The position numbers and the translations under genes were made by a program. A DNA stretch of 64,000 bases, taken from Saccoglossus kowalevskii (taxonomy: Eukaryota > Hemichordata > Enteropneusta > Harrimaniidae). Within the stretch, counting starts at the first letter, position 1. Each line of letters begins with the position of its first letter. This document shows positions 21,157 through 32,800 of this stretch, in pieces. Under the pieces are notes generated by a model, which ran no database searches, was not told the origin of the DNA, and saw only the letters and a program-made list of their open reading frames with translations. The stretch lies in contig NW_003151760.1 of assembly GCF_000003605.2 (NCBI RefSeq), positions 5,362 through 69,361 on the forward strand, written 5' to 3'.

Positions 21157-22326
21157 TCAAATTTCAGACGTTCTTGACATTCTCAAGCTGCTGCTACGCA
21201 GGCTCGTGGCTCTCGTTCGATTAAACGAGCTTTCGCGGTAGACACAGTACTTGTTCCCTTTACAGGCTGGCGACCGACACGTACAGAATGCCCGCTTGAA
21301 AGCTTTCCTGCGTATGTTACTACCACAATTGTATAGCATGGGACTAATTGCTAAATGTATAGATAGCAACAGCGACTGGACAGTCTGCAGGCACGACATC
21401 GTGTTACGCCCTATTGATAAATCGCCCGATATTGTCTTGTACGTTTGAATTAACTGGATAGCGGCCAGTGGTGCGAAACAGAGGAAAAACAGCAAGGTTA
21501 TGGCAATGCACAAAACCAACACTTTCCGCTCTTCTGAGTGCGAGCGCGAGAACCTCATGCCTTTGTTGTTGGAGTTCCCGCCCTGGTGGTCTGGTCGTTT
21601 TATCATGAATATGTTAGCGACCACTAAGCCGTAGCAGGCGACCACGATGAATACCGGTAGTACAGTGAAACATGTAAATACGATGAACCAGGCGAAAAGC
21701 GTAGCCTCACTCGAACGATAATAAAACGTATAAAGCGCGAACAGTCCGAGGAGAATGCCTACGGTCCAGGTGATCGCGATGAGGATGACGACACGTTTCT
21801 TGCTCCGCAAATTGAGAATATTCGCCTTGAAGGGGTGACAGACGGCAATGTAGCGTTCGATACTTATCAGTGCTATTGTCAGCAATGCCGTACACAAAAA
21901 GAGCGGTGTTATAAAAATCCACATCTTGGAAAATACATCTGACAGTAGCATCAATGTATCGAAGGATATTTTTTCCCCCAACATCAACCGATGCAGTATC
22001 AGGTAAAATATCTCCGTCAGAATCATCATAGTGTCAGCCGCCGCCAGGTTGATGAAATGGAAATTTGGAATTGTACGCATCGCTCGAACACGCACCACGA
22101 CAAACACAAACGAGAGGTTGCCGACCAATGATATGGCTCCCAGAATTGTTCGACAGTAAAACAGAACTTGGAAGTCGACGTCGCAACTGTCATTCTGTGA
22201 GGTGTTCAAGTAGTCTGTCCAGTTGGTTTCGCTCGTAGTCTGTGAAACGCTTCCATCGATGAAAGCCTCCGTGAAGGGTTGGTACTCGAGTATCGACGTT
22301 GTGTTAGTCATTGCCGCTACATACAT
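21157..22326 (-). CDS. Class A (rhodopsin-like) G-protein-coupled receptor, orphan, single coding exon
   Basis: A 389-residue seven-helix receptor, probably at the plasma membrane for a peptide or small ligand; the ligand is unknown. Residues 1-55 form an extracellular tail with N-glycosylation sites at N8, N35, N41 and N45 and no signal peptide. Landmarks: GN in TM1 (N70), LAAAD in TM2 (D98), ERY ending TM3 (E157-R158-Y159), W187 in TM4, P224 and Y232 in TM5, CFAP in TM6 (C283, P286; Phe at the usual Trp), SPMLY in TM7 (S328, P329, Y332; Ser for the usual Asn/Asp), then a basic helix 8 with palmitoylation candidates C348 and C350. The TM3 cysteine is replaced by S133 and the very short second extracellular loop (about 200-210) has no cysteine. 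The C-terminus SEI fits a class I PDZ ligand. The Met at residue 6 (22311) has the better start context. A possible 5' UTR acceptor lies at 22374-22375. Subfamily is not assignable by eye. Confidence 0.95.
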   Translation of the reverse strand: MYVAAMTNTTSILEYQPFTEAFIDGSVSQTTSETNWTDYLNTSQNDSCDVDFQVLFYCRTILGAISLVGNLSFVFVVVRVRAMRTIPNFHFINLAAADTMMILTEIFYLILHRLMLGEKISFDTLMLLSDVFSKMWIFITPLFLCTALLTIALISIERYIAVCHPFKANILNLRSKKRVVILIAITWTVGILLGLFALYTFYYRSSEATLFAWFIVFTCFTVLPVFIVVACYGLVVANIFMIKRPDHQGGNSNNKGMRFSRSHSEERKVLVLCIAITLLFFLCFAPLAAIQLIQTYKTISGDLSIGRNTMSCLQTVQSLLLSIHLAISPMLYNCGSNIRRKAFKRAFCTCRSPACKGNKYCVYRESSFNRTRATSLRSSSLRMSRTSEI

Positions 22327-22587
22327 ATATACCAGTAAAGCCTATGGTCTTCAAAACTGGTTGCGTGGTATCTGTATTATTGTAAACAAATAACCGTTAG
22401 GAAACGTTACTACAGTCGCACTGGCTACAATTATACAGTAAACCACACTAGTCGTACATATGAATGTTATACACACTATTAGCAAAAGCAAATCACTACG
22501 CTGCGCTGCAAATATACACCCACTGAAATTTTAAAAACGGACACATTAACATATAACATCATAATATCAGTAGACTCGTGACTTACT

Positions 22588-22603
22588 GCGCCATCTAGCG
22601 GTG
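22588..22603. promoter_or_regulatory. CTCF-like site upstream of the GPCR
   Basis: GCGCCATCTAGCGGTG closely follows the bilaterian CTCF core (GCGCCMYCTRGTGG). It lies about 260 bp upstream of the GPCR start codon. Match judged by eye; binding is inferred. Confidence 0.4.
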
Positions 22604-22642
22604 CATTGCAAGTAAAATGATATGTCAATCTGCCACCGGAAT

Positions 22643-22656
22643 AGCGCCATGGCAAC
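22643..22656. promoter_or_regulatory. RFX X-box-like site upstream of the GPCR
   Basis: AGCGCCATGGCAAC matches the palindromic X-box GTTGCCATGGCAAC at 11 of 14 positions, with an intact right half-site. RFX factors control ciliary genes, so expression in ciliated sensory cells is a possibility, nothing more. Confidence 0.3.
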
Positions 22657-22659
22657 GTC

Positions 22660-23640
22660 GATGCTTTGTTACAAAATGAGGCATCACAAATCTGTTTTAC
22701 GGCGTGAATATCTGGCGATGAAATGGCTTAATTTACCGCCCGGTTGGATATTTACGACATGAGATCATAAATTACACAAAAAGTGCTATTTTGCGCCGAA
22801 ATAATACGACTGCTTTAAAGGAATATTTATTAAATATTACAAATTGGAAACATGTTAGAGAAAAGAGTAATTACTCATATTTTTTTCACTACGGAATTGA
22901 CATTACAATAATATCATCCTAGTTAGTTGTCGTAATTTTTCCTGGGCTCCAGCTGAGTGCTGATTATATTTCAGATTAAGCAATACATTCACAACATTGT
23001 CCAAGACGAGACAGTTGTGTCGAAGTGTGTTGTTTGGAGAATCGAAAATGTTGGACTTTTACAGGAGGCAGACAAAAAATGCTTGTAGATGATAATCTTG
23101 TACATGTATTACATTTACAGCATAAACGTGCTTGACAGAATTTTACATTTTACTTGTAAATACCAGTTTTATTCGGTTTCAATTTGGTATGAGAGCACTT
23201 CACGAGAGTTATGTAGGCTTACCATGTCTTCTATTGACATGAAATGCATTAGTTATTTGTATATGTCTTTACGGAAGAGCAAAAGTTAAGTAACATATAC
23301 TTGATAACATCTGTACAAAATAAACAACAACCTAGACAACAACGTGATTCGGTTATATGTTGCAAATGTACAGTTGAGACTTAAAGAGTGCTACCGGACT
23401 CACATATTTATTGGAAGTATCTAAGTTGTACATTGCCCAAATCGAATCTCCTGAAATATCTCAATGTTATTTGGTAACCGATTCTGTATTATGTGTGTTG
23501 CTGGCACACAATAAATCCGCACCAGACGTTGACACATTACATCTAAGTCACATTGAATATTCGGTATTATAAGACAACGACGAATATGTTGTTCCCTAAG
23601 CTAACGTCCATAATGGCAGAGAGCCAAATGTGTTATCCCT
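22660..23640. other. Gene-free upstream flank of the GPCR
   Basis: AT-rich, CpG-containing DNA with no recognised gene. It may contain the transcription start and a 5' UTR exon of the GPCR, but no clear core promoter could be chosen. Confidence 0.4.
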
Positions 23641-23646
23641 CGCTGG

Positions 23647-23810
23647 TATAAAACACAGTCACATTGTGCATGTTTGGTTTCCAACCACGCGATCGTACTC
23701 TGCACCTAACCATGGGTGGTTGTAATTGTCGTGTAATAGATCTCAAGCCAGTCAAGCAAAACAGCTCCCACGTGGGTACAAACAAAAACTATCTAATTTA
23801 TCTTGAGTAA
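23647..23810 (+). promoter_or_regulatory. TATA box followed by a short ORF with an optimal start context
   Basis: TATAAAA at 23647-23653 is followed 59 bp later by ACCATGG (ATG at 23712-23714), a perfect Kozak match, opening a 32-codon frame (MGGCNCRVIDLKPVKQNSSH onward, stop 23808-23810). MG at the start plus nearby cysteines would suit N-myristoylation and palmitoylation. It may be a micropeptide, a first exon (a weak donor GTACAA lies inside), or chance. The peptide is not recognised. Confidence 0.25.
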
Positions 23811-26800
23811 ATCGGAAAACGCACACATTTTACGATATTTCCCACCAACCGATGTGATGTCTATGGTTTCAATTTAACGAAGCAGTTGGATACCTTTTAT
23901 AAAAACCGATTTTAATTACCAAAAAAGAAAATAATTATGAGTTTCAATATATCCCTAGTGGGATGCATGTGTATAGTCTGCGCTAATAATCAAGAGCACG
24001 ATTATCCCCAATGAACTCTTGAACCATTCACTGCTAGAAAACGGCAATGTATATAGACGTTAGTTTAGACAATGAGTAAACGCAAACATGTCATATTTTA
24101 CACTTTTGAGATGAACTACCTGCACAATTTCATGACAAATAACGTCATTGCATGATTGGTGATATTCTTTTACGTTTAACATTCGGGTCAACATCGTTTG
24201 TATTTTAAAAAGTCTTCAACTATAAATATTGAAATCTAGTTAGTATTATTAGGCGGCTAGTGGGATATTCTAGATCTATTTATTCCAACGATCATGTTAA
24301 CTACCATGAAAGTAGTATTTTGTAGCGTTTGGGTTAGTTGTCTAAATACTCTCCCTGCGATTAGTGATTGTGTTTATGTATGGGACTATTATTTTTTTGT
24401 TTCCCACTTTTCGAAGAAGTCCAATCGGCGGTCTCGCGAGCGATCGCGACATCACTGACATTAGGGAAGCGTGATTTCAAGGTGATGTTTGGGAGAGTTA
24501 TAAATAAATCAGAGGTGAGAATGTGACTTCACAACAAACATACAAACAAATATATTTCGAATGATATAATGATAAAATACTGAAAATATTCAGATCACAA
24601 TGTGCCGCCTATCTATCGTGACTCGGTTATTTATTATCTTTAATACATTAAATCGTCTAACGCATCGGTATTTTGAAATCCGCTTTGGATGGACGCGTGC
24701 CATTCGCTGCCTTGATGACGCCCTATGTCGTTGAAAACTCAGTCACAACTTAAGCTACGCAGTTGCTTGGCTATGGAAGTTTTATCACGGATATGTTGCA
24801 AGTATCCCAATTGCTGTAATACGTACATATATAATACTTGACATACAAAGATTATTTAAGAAATATTGACAATCCAGTACACAACGTTTAGTATATTTAG
24901 ATCATGGTAATTGATGACGTCAAATATAGATGTTGAAGAGTGTTGATATCGACATTATTTCACGTGCAAATGCATGATATATTGGATAAACATATATAAC
25001 GATATGTAATTTCCTGGGAGCAGCCATTAACTAAATATTGACCACATGTTTCCGCTACAACTATATCGGAAATAATCCACTAGAGCAATATAATATCTAT
25101 GATACGTGCTATTTATAAAATGTGCGCTGCACTGGGGATTAATAATTCATACTATTAAAGTAATAATTTATTCATGGAGATGCAATATGCCGCCGACCTA
25201 TATATGCATCATACATCCCACACGCGGGATAACTGATGACGAGGACGCAAATACGCAAAACATAAATAATACACAAAAAAAATACATTACTTATTTTTGC
25301 ATATATTTTCATATTTAATTAAATTGTTCAATACAGCATTGGTAGAACGAAATTAATTTCAAAATTATTTGTCATTTTGACTGTAGAAATTAATTAAATG
25401 TAAAATATTGGGTTTTAAAAACACGCATTATGACACACCGGTATAGTTATACAAGTTTATGATCTATTTTCTCTTGTCATTGCGTAACATACCTCCTGAT
25501 TCTATACGCAAAAAATGCGGAAAGCCCTAAACTAACATTTTGCATTTTTCAAGCGAGTCTTGTAAATTACTTCATTATTCTATGTAGTCTACACGTACGT
25601 ACAGGAAAAAAAAACGACCAAGTTCATGTTTAACTGCAATGGTTGGTTCATTATTGCATAGCCCCAAGATAAAACATTTACTTTGAGCGATTTTAATCTG
25701 GATGGAACCTCAGACTTCCCACGCATATATTAGTAGTATTCATGCATTATTTTTTGTCAATAACTTTGAAGGTCATGTCAGGAGTATCAATTTCGAATTG
25801 ATACAAAATTTGCTTATTACTAACAAGCGGACAGAAATGTACCGTATGTTACGATTCCATAATACAGAACACAGTTTCTATCGCCTCTTTTGGATTTCGA
25901 CATGTTAACTTTGAATTGTTATCAATTGGTTTATTTAAAAAAAATGTTTCAGTCGTGTTTGTGTTGATCGGAATAAATTCAGCTGGTCTGAAAGTTTTAG
26001 TGTGTAGTTGAGAGGGTGCAGATATTTTAAACAGTGTTGTCGTGAAGCAGTGTGGAAGGATAGAGGAAATTAGAGAATAATTTGTTGATGAGGAATTTAT
26101 GTTGACCTTGCCTAGTACTTAAAATTAAATTGAAACAGCAAGTTTATAAGTAGATATAATTGCGGGACATCAAGGAATTGTCCCGGGCTACACAACAGAA
26201 TTTTGCCCCGTGGCGTTTCAAATACTTAAACAACTGGCCGGTAGTTAGTGGTTTTTGTAATATTAAAAGTATATAAATAACAGAACCACCAGATTAGATT
26301 CAATATTTAATGTGACCTCACTCTTTTGGGTTTTGAGTTTTGTGTCAATACGGGAAGTATCATTCGAGTTAAATGACGTCATGTGACAATTTAGTCAACA
26401 GTACACACGTTTTATGCACTTACTTGTAACTCTATAGAGAAAAAAAACACATCAAGCAATATAGGGATTGCGGTTTAGAGAATATATCAGCTACATGAAA
26501 ACCAGTAAGAGTGTTCAGACAGTCTCTACGTGTCAATATTGGCGTATATATTCATCGATATGCTCAATGCATGTACATGTAATTCTGTCCAATTAACCTT
26601 ATGTTCTTGAAAACATTTTCAAATATGTTATATATTCACAAGTAGTTGCAAACATGTTTTTTTTCTTATCTACACGAATAACCAATCTTCTCTTTATGTT
26701 CAAAAATTTACTAATGTATTCATTGACATGGTATGATAAAAACACCCTGGTAGCATAATCTTCGAATCGGCCGTTATAGATGTAAAACTACATTTGTTTG

Positions 26801-29800
26801 GTTTACAGTACAGATTGTCAGTGTACAGTGCCCTTAAATCACACACCATTGAAATATACAATTATTTAATTTAGCAATACATATCTCTAATGTGTCGTAA
26901 ATGTAGTAGATTAAGTAGATTCAAATTCAATCTATTTTAATGGAAATGCGTTACAATCATATCGTCTTTGTATATCAAAAAGATATAACAGCAGCGTACT
27001 CTGCATGTGTGGTAGTACTTGAAATTCCAATAAATCATTATGTCCCTTTAATACAATCATAATCATACCCATTTCCATTATAAGACAAATTCAGATATAA
27101 TCACTCACAAAATACTCTCCTCTACTCTGAACTATTTTTTTATTTAATCGTACATCTCAAATTCCACCCACACATTGAAGACAGAGGTGTCAACTGCGTA
27201 AATAGCCAAGACATCGATTATCAGCTTAAGGACACAGCCTCGTAAATTGCTTAAGTACATTACAGTACATTGTCCCATTTTAATGTTCCGTGTAAAGATT
27301 TTCGCTAAGTAATCACTGACAAGATTAATGTGACCGATACGGACTTGGTAAATAAAGTTATTCGTGGCCATTCGATCTTTTTAAGTAAGAGCGCAAATGC
27401 TGTATATTTAAGTACTGCATAGCTATATTGACACATATCATCCACTTTTGTTGGACAGAATGCAAAATTCAGCATGGGATCTATATTAAAACATTGTTTC
27501 TTGTAGTGTATGGGTAAACATATAGATATCAATCAATACTATCCATTGTAGATCTGCGTTTGTCGAAAAAATGTTAATAACATCCACAAATTGACAATAA
27601 AACAGAATATTAAAACCAAATAAACACTATTTCAATTAAGTAAGCTTTCACGACACCAACAAATGTCTCAGAGAACATTTATTCACACGACAGATATTGA
27701 CATATATACTATACGACAAAACTTTAGTGTGCGACATTTTTGTTATCTATACAAGCGCCCTCTCCTCGGACACGCATACATTTACGTTAATAATAGACTG
27801 AAATACACTATTCAATCGAAAGAACGTTTTCATAGCAGAGTCATATCGCCGATGTCATCGTCGTGTGTCCTCGCATCTAATTCGACTTGTTTCCCCCGAC
27901 AACAACCCTGTTTGAAAATAGTGAATATTCAACGACGCAATCTAGAAGTTGACTGAGAGTGGATTTAAACATCGGCTCTCTCCGCTTCGAATCATGATCG
28001 TGATATTTCCGTTTATTTGTCTTTGATAATTACACTTTCATATGCATGATTGACAAATAAACATTGATATGACGTACGAAACATTGTGATTGGCGTGGGA
28101 GTATCATCTACTACCACTTGCGCACCAACTATTAGTAAACTACTATGACAGGGTAACAATATTTTATTAGAATATGTTCAATGTATTTAGGTGGAATAAA
28201 TATATTATTCAAAATAAATTTAATGTATTTCTCGGTATATACAATTATTTAAAAATAAATATAAAACTACTTATGTAATATCCATATTATATTTTAACGA
28301 TGAAAGATGTATAACTTAAATAAATAATACATATACATATTTCGAGGTTATAGCACGACAGTCGCCGAGGTATAAAAATAGAACGGCGCGATATCACGGG
28401 CTTTTCGCATAATAACCTTTTCAACATACAGAGTTTTACGATCTATATGTGCCGTGGGAAAAATAAGGATCATTTCGCAGAAGATTGCGTTATCCTTTGA
28501 AGTTAGATGACCTGACGCGTCTACTGATAAGGTAATATAAAAGTCACGCCGGCTCTTGGGCGAAGTTCGTGAAACCGTTCAGAGCTGATGTCGGCCGTAG
28601 TATTACATACGTCTAATTTATTACCAGCAATGCAATTTTGTTGATCATGATTGTCTGTGACGTTTTTAGCGAATACATTTTGGAAAATGTTAAATTAGTT
28701 AAATTAGTGTGAAACAAAATAACCCTCTCCACACGTCGATCTGGTGGTTGAGTTTACATGTGCTATTAATAATAGATTGTCTACGATGCAGTATACTGTA
28801 TTTCACCTCCGCAAATTGTCGTGTTTAGTGTTGATTACGCGTTCGCAGTCGACTGTGGAACGCTAGCTAGGACATGCCATATTATTCTCGATCAGTGGTC
28901 GTAAACAGTTGTTAGAGTGTCATTGAAACACGATGAGTCGTCGAATATAGGGACGTGTTTTACTGTAGGTTCAAAGGGTTCGCAAGTTCCGTGTATAAAA
29001 ATACTGTTTTCCGCTAGTGCTGCAGATGCTTCTGAAATAAACAAGACGTCTCACCGACTCCACTTCTAGTTTTTTCATTGCCGATAACGAGTAAAATAAC
29101 GTGGTTCGGAACAGTTTCAATGCCAGTAATTGATAGTAATGTATGTAAGTTGGTATTAAAAATAGACTAATACTGTAACGTTTGCAGAAAAAATTGTTAT
29201 ACTAGTATCTGCTTTCGGAGTTGCGCTGTGTATACCATTGCAATGTGTTGACTCAGGGTCAAACAATAACACGTGATCAAAAGCTGTAGCGTCATGTGAA
29301 TTGAAAAGAGTAACGGAAAAATACTGCCACTGGTAAAACAGTAGGACACCACGAATATCGCAGTTTATCATATGACAAATATAAATATTCGACATTAAGT
29401 ATCAAATGTAATACAGTGTATATCATACTCGTCCTGGTAGCCATTGCAAAAATCAGTAAGCCTGGCACACATCGTATCCAGGCATTTCTGTTCGTGACTG
29501 CCTGCTTAAGCAGACAGTTAAAATGTGGGCACACATTTACGCGAGATTTTGTTGTTATTTTATCACGCATGCGCAAATACATACAAGTAGAATAAGAAGT
29601 TTGCCAGCCGACAGATTATTCTTTCATCGTAAAACACAATTGCGGGTTTCATGCATATGATGTGATATTCCAGACAATGGCTTTGTGTTTTTAGTGACAA
29701 TTCCATGTAATTTAATAGCAATACACAAATAATCGCACTATCGATATGTGAAATAAAACAATAAAATCTGATATTCTAACAATAGAGGTATGGTGTGTGT

Positions 29801-32800
29801 TTTTTAACTTCAGTGTATGTGTAAATGTATCTCAGTGTGATGTTGAATATATAGTTTAAACTGACACTGACAAAAAATAAAAATAAAAAGTACGCAATAA
29901 ATCAAACATTCAATCGAAACCACCTTGGGTGTATATATGTATCATTGCGTCGTAGATTATTTTTTATCAAATTTTAATTCGGTCGTTTCGGTGGGCTGTT
30001 TTTGATATAAGATATGGTCTTAATTACATGATATAAACTTTTCACACGCCTATGTTGGCTTTCAGTTTAGTGAGATATAATATACCATAAACGTATGTTG
30101 AAGATAACGACACCAATATGGGTGAAACCTTTGTTTATTGTGGTAGTCGTTTATAATTCACTAAAATCCTGACTATGTAACTTTCGATAAAGAATTGAAT
30201 AATTTGAAATCCAAGACATATACATATGGCATATTAAAAATAATTAGGTTTCTACATTTTATGATACAACGAATCGAACATGCCAGATGATGACGTATGC
30301 TTGCAAAGTAATATGCAAATTAAGTGATTACTATTCATCAGTTTACTTAATTAGAGTGATAAAGAAGGGATCAGTGTGTGTAGCACAGCCTGCACCTCAA
30401 AAATTGAACATGTTATCGTCTTGCTATTACACGCGTTGTTATGCATATGAGCGCACATTTTGGACACACACTGTTTCGACACACAGAACCGGAACAACGA
30501 CACGATATAGTATATCATTGTACCGTAGTTTATGCCTACTTACACTGGGTAACATTTGGCACATATTTGTACAATTGAATACAGTCTTAATATCTAACAC
30601 ACTAAACTAGGCGTGATGTTTTTTTATTATTATTAATATTGATATTATTGCATTCAGGGAGAACCATGACTGAGGGAGCCTGTTTGTAAAATATATACCA
30701 GTAGTGAGGACGCTATCCAAATAAAACACATCAACGAGACAATTACAGAATATATACTATTACGTAATATCAAATTATGGTACTATTATCTACTATTATG
30801 TTTGTATGTTTCTTATAATTATCAATGTCCTTAGCCACTTCAAACATTTTAAAATGATCTTAAACATTCAGGAACATCACACTAATATATTTAATTGTAT
30901 TTCAATAGTTTTGACTCAGAATTGTGTGACAATATTATGCTTTTTTTAAATGTTATTATTATAACTGCGTAGACTGAGAGAGCGTCATTCTCCCTACACT
31001 ATTTTCACATAATGTCAATTTACTTAAATCTTATCTCAGCTAAGTGAAAAAAAACATAGACCCAGAAATATGCAACGAAATAATAAAAACGGAGATAATT
31101 TACCCGGTTCAATATGCAGGTAACAACATTAGCGACAAGAAAGTTACTTTTTGTGAACTGTTTAAACTCATTCACGTGAGCTCACATCATACGCGGGAAT
31201 TCTGTATTAAATGTGACAAGAAACATCGAGGTTATCATGAAAATGACATCAAGGATATCAAGAAATATTTATCTTCACACAATTTCAATTTATTTCAGCA
31301 GTGAAAAAATTGTAACAATTACATTTCAGTAAATGTTGTTACGTTAGCAATTGATTTCATTAGAGGTGGACATTTTATTACATTTTCTGAATTGTCATCT
31401 ATCAATATTTATATTATAACATCGTTGTCTCGCATTCCGAGTAGATACATTTGTGAGACAGTCACTTGTTCTTGATAACAAACAGAAATGTTGGTAAAGT
31501 AATAGACTCCTATGAAGCCAGAATAGTGCCCTGACGCGTGATTAAATATTAGGTAACATCTTGTGATGACAAACACAATTTTGAAAAAAAAAGTAATTTG
31601 CTCGTGTGAAGCCCAAATAGTGCTCCGACGCTTGATTGAATATCTGGTATATGAACGTCAAATTCATTACCATTGCTATAAAGATATGCCACAAACACAA
31701 AATATACTTACAAGTCGTGATTCAAATCATCAAAAGCAGATAACCAGAATGAAATGAATTTCAAAGTCCGGCAACTACCCAGTAGTACAAGCATATATGT
31801 ATTTTAGGAAAGAATGTAAAGATACGTGTTTTTTGACACAAAACAAATGTTCTTTTTTATTCCAAATAGCATAGACGTTCAGTGCTACAGACGGTGTCCT
31901 AATTTTCTATATTTCCGTAATATAAATCGAAATAATCGGATTGCAAGCGGATTTAATTATCTGACATCATATTTGGTAACCTCAAAAAGGGATAATGACA
32001 TGACAGTACACATATATATCTTGAGGTGTTGTTAGTAATTCAAATATTTCTCTACGTAAGACACACCAACGTTTCAACGCTCCGCAAGCTTGTTCACGTG
32101 CAGTCAGCATTTTATATAAATTGTATAAAAGCATCAGATGGTATTACGCAAAAATTAGTGATCGCCATACAAAAGAATATATATTTCGTAGCGCGACAGA
32201 TGTTGTTCACTATGATATGAAAAAGCAAACAAACAGACAAGTCAGTCAGCTTGATCAGTCTACCCCGCCCCCAAAAGAAAATCTTCACCAACTGGTATTC
32301 TGCCTAAGAATACTAAATATTATACATCTACACTGTTAGGCAAAGTAATCCAATAAAATAGCGAGATACTTCCAAAACAGACCGAAATACATTTTAATAG
32401 CTGCAGGAACCAAACATTGGATCTTTAAATACACTCAAACAATAACATTTCACAGTTGTGAATAAAACAATGTAACGTTCATTATGTGTAGTATAAATTG
32501 AAGAAGTGTATGTTGCAAATGTGGATGGAAGGCGATTTTTACGTGGCTTAGTCACTTGTAATTTTGGACTTTGCAGTTAGTTATAGCTAGAAAGTACACA
32601 TAATGCTCGGCTTTATTTTCCATTTTAAAAAATTTCTATTATGAATACTATTTTGAGTGTAAATATCTGTGAACATCCCCGCTACTGCATGCGTACTGAA
32701 CGATGTTGGTTGGTTTAGCGAGTTATTTAAGGGGTGTTGTTTGTAGAAGAAGCCCTATGTGCAGTGAATGACTTGGATTGTTTTTTTTCAGGGGTATAAC

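Noticed and set aside
21251-21922. Frames overlapping the GPCR on the plus strand and in another minus frame
   Set aside because: Shadows of the receptor coding sequence.
28440-28500. Zinc-knuckle-like peptide MCRGKNKDHFAEDC after a TATA box
   Set aside because: Spacing of the cysteines does not fit the CCHC knuckle, and no related coding sequence lies around it.
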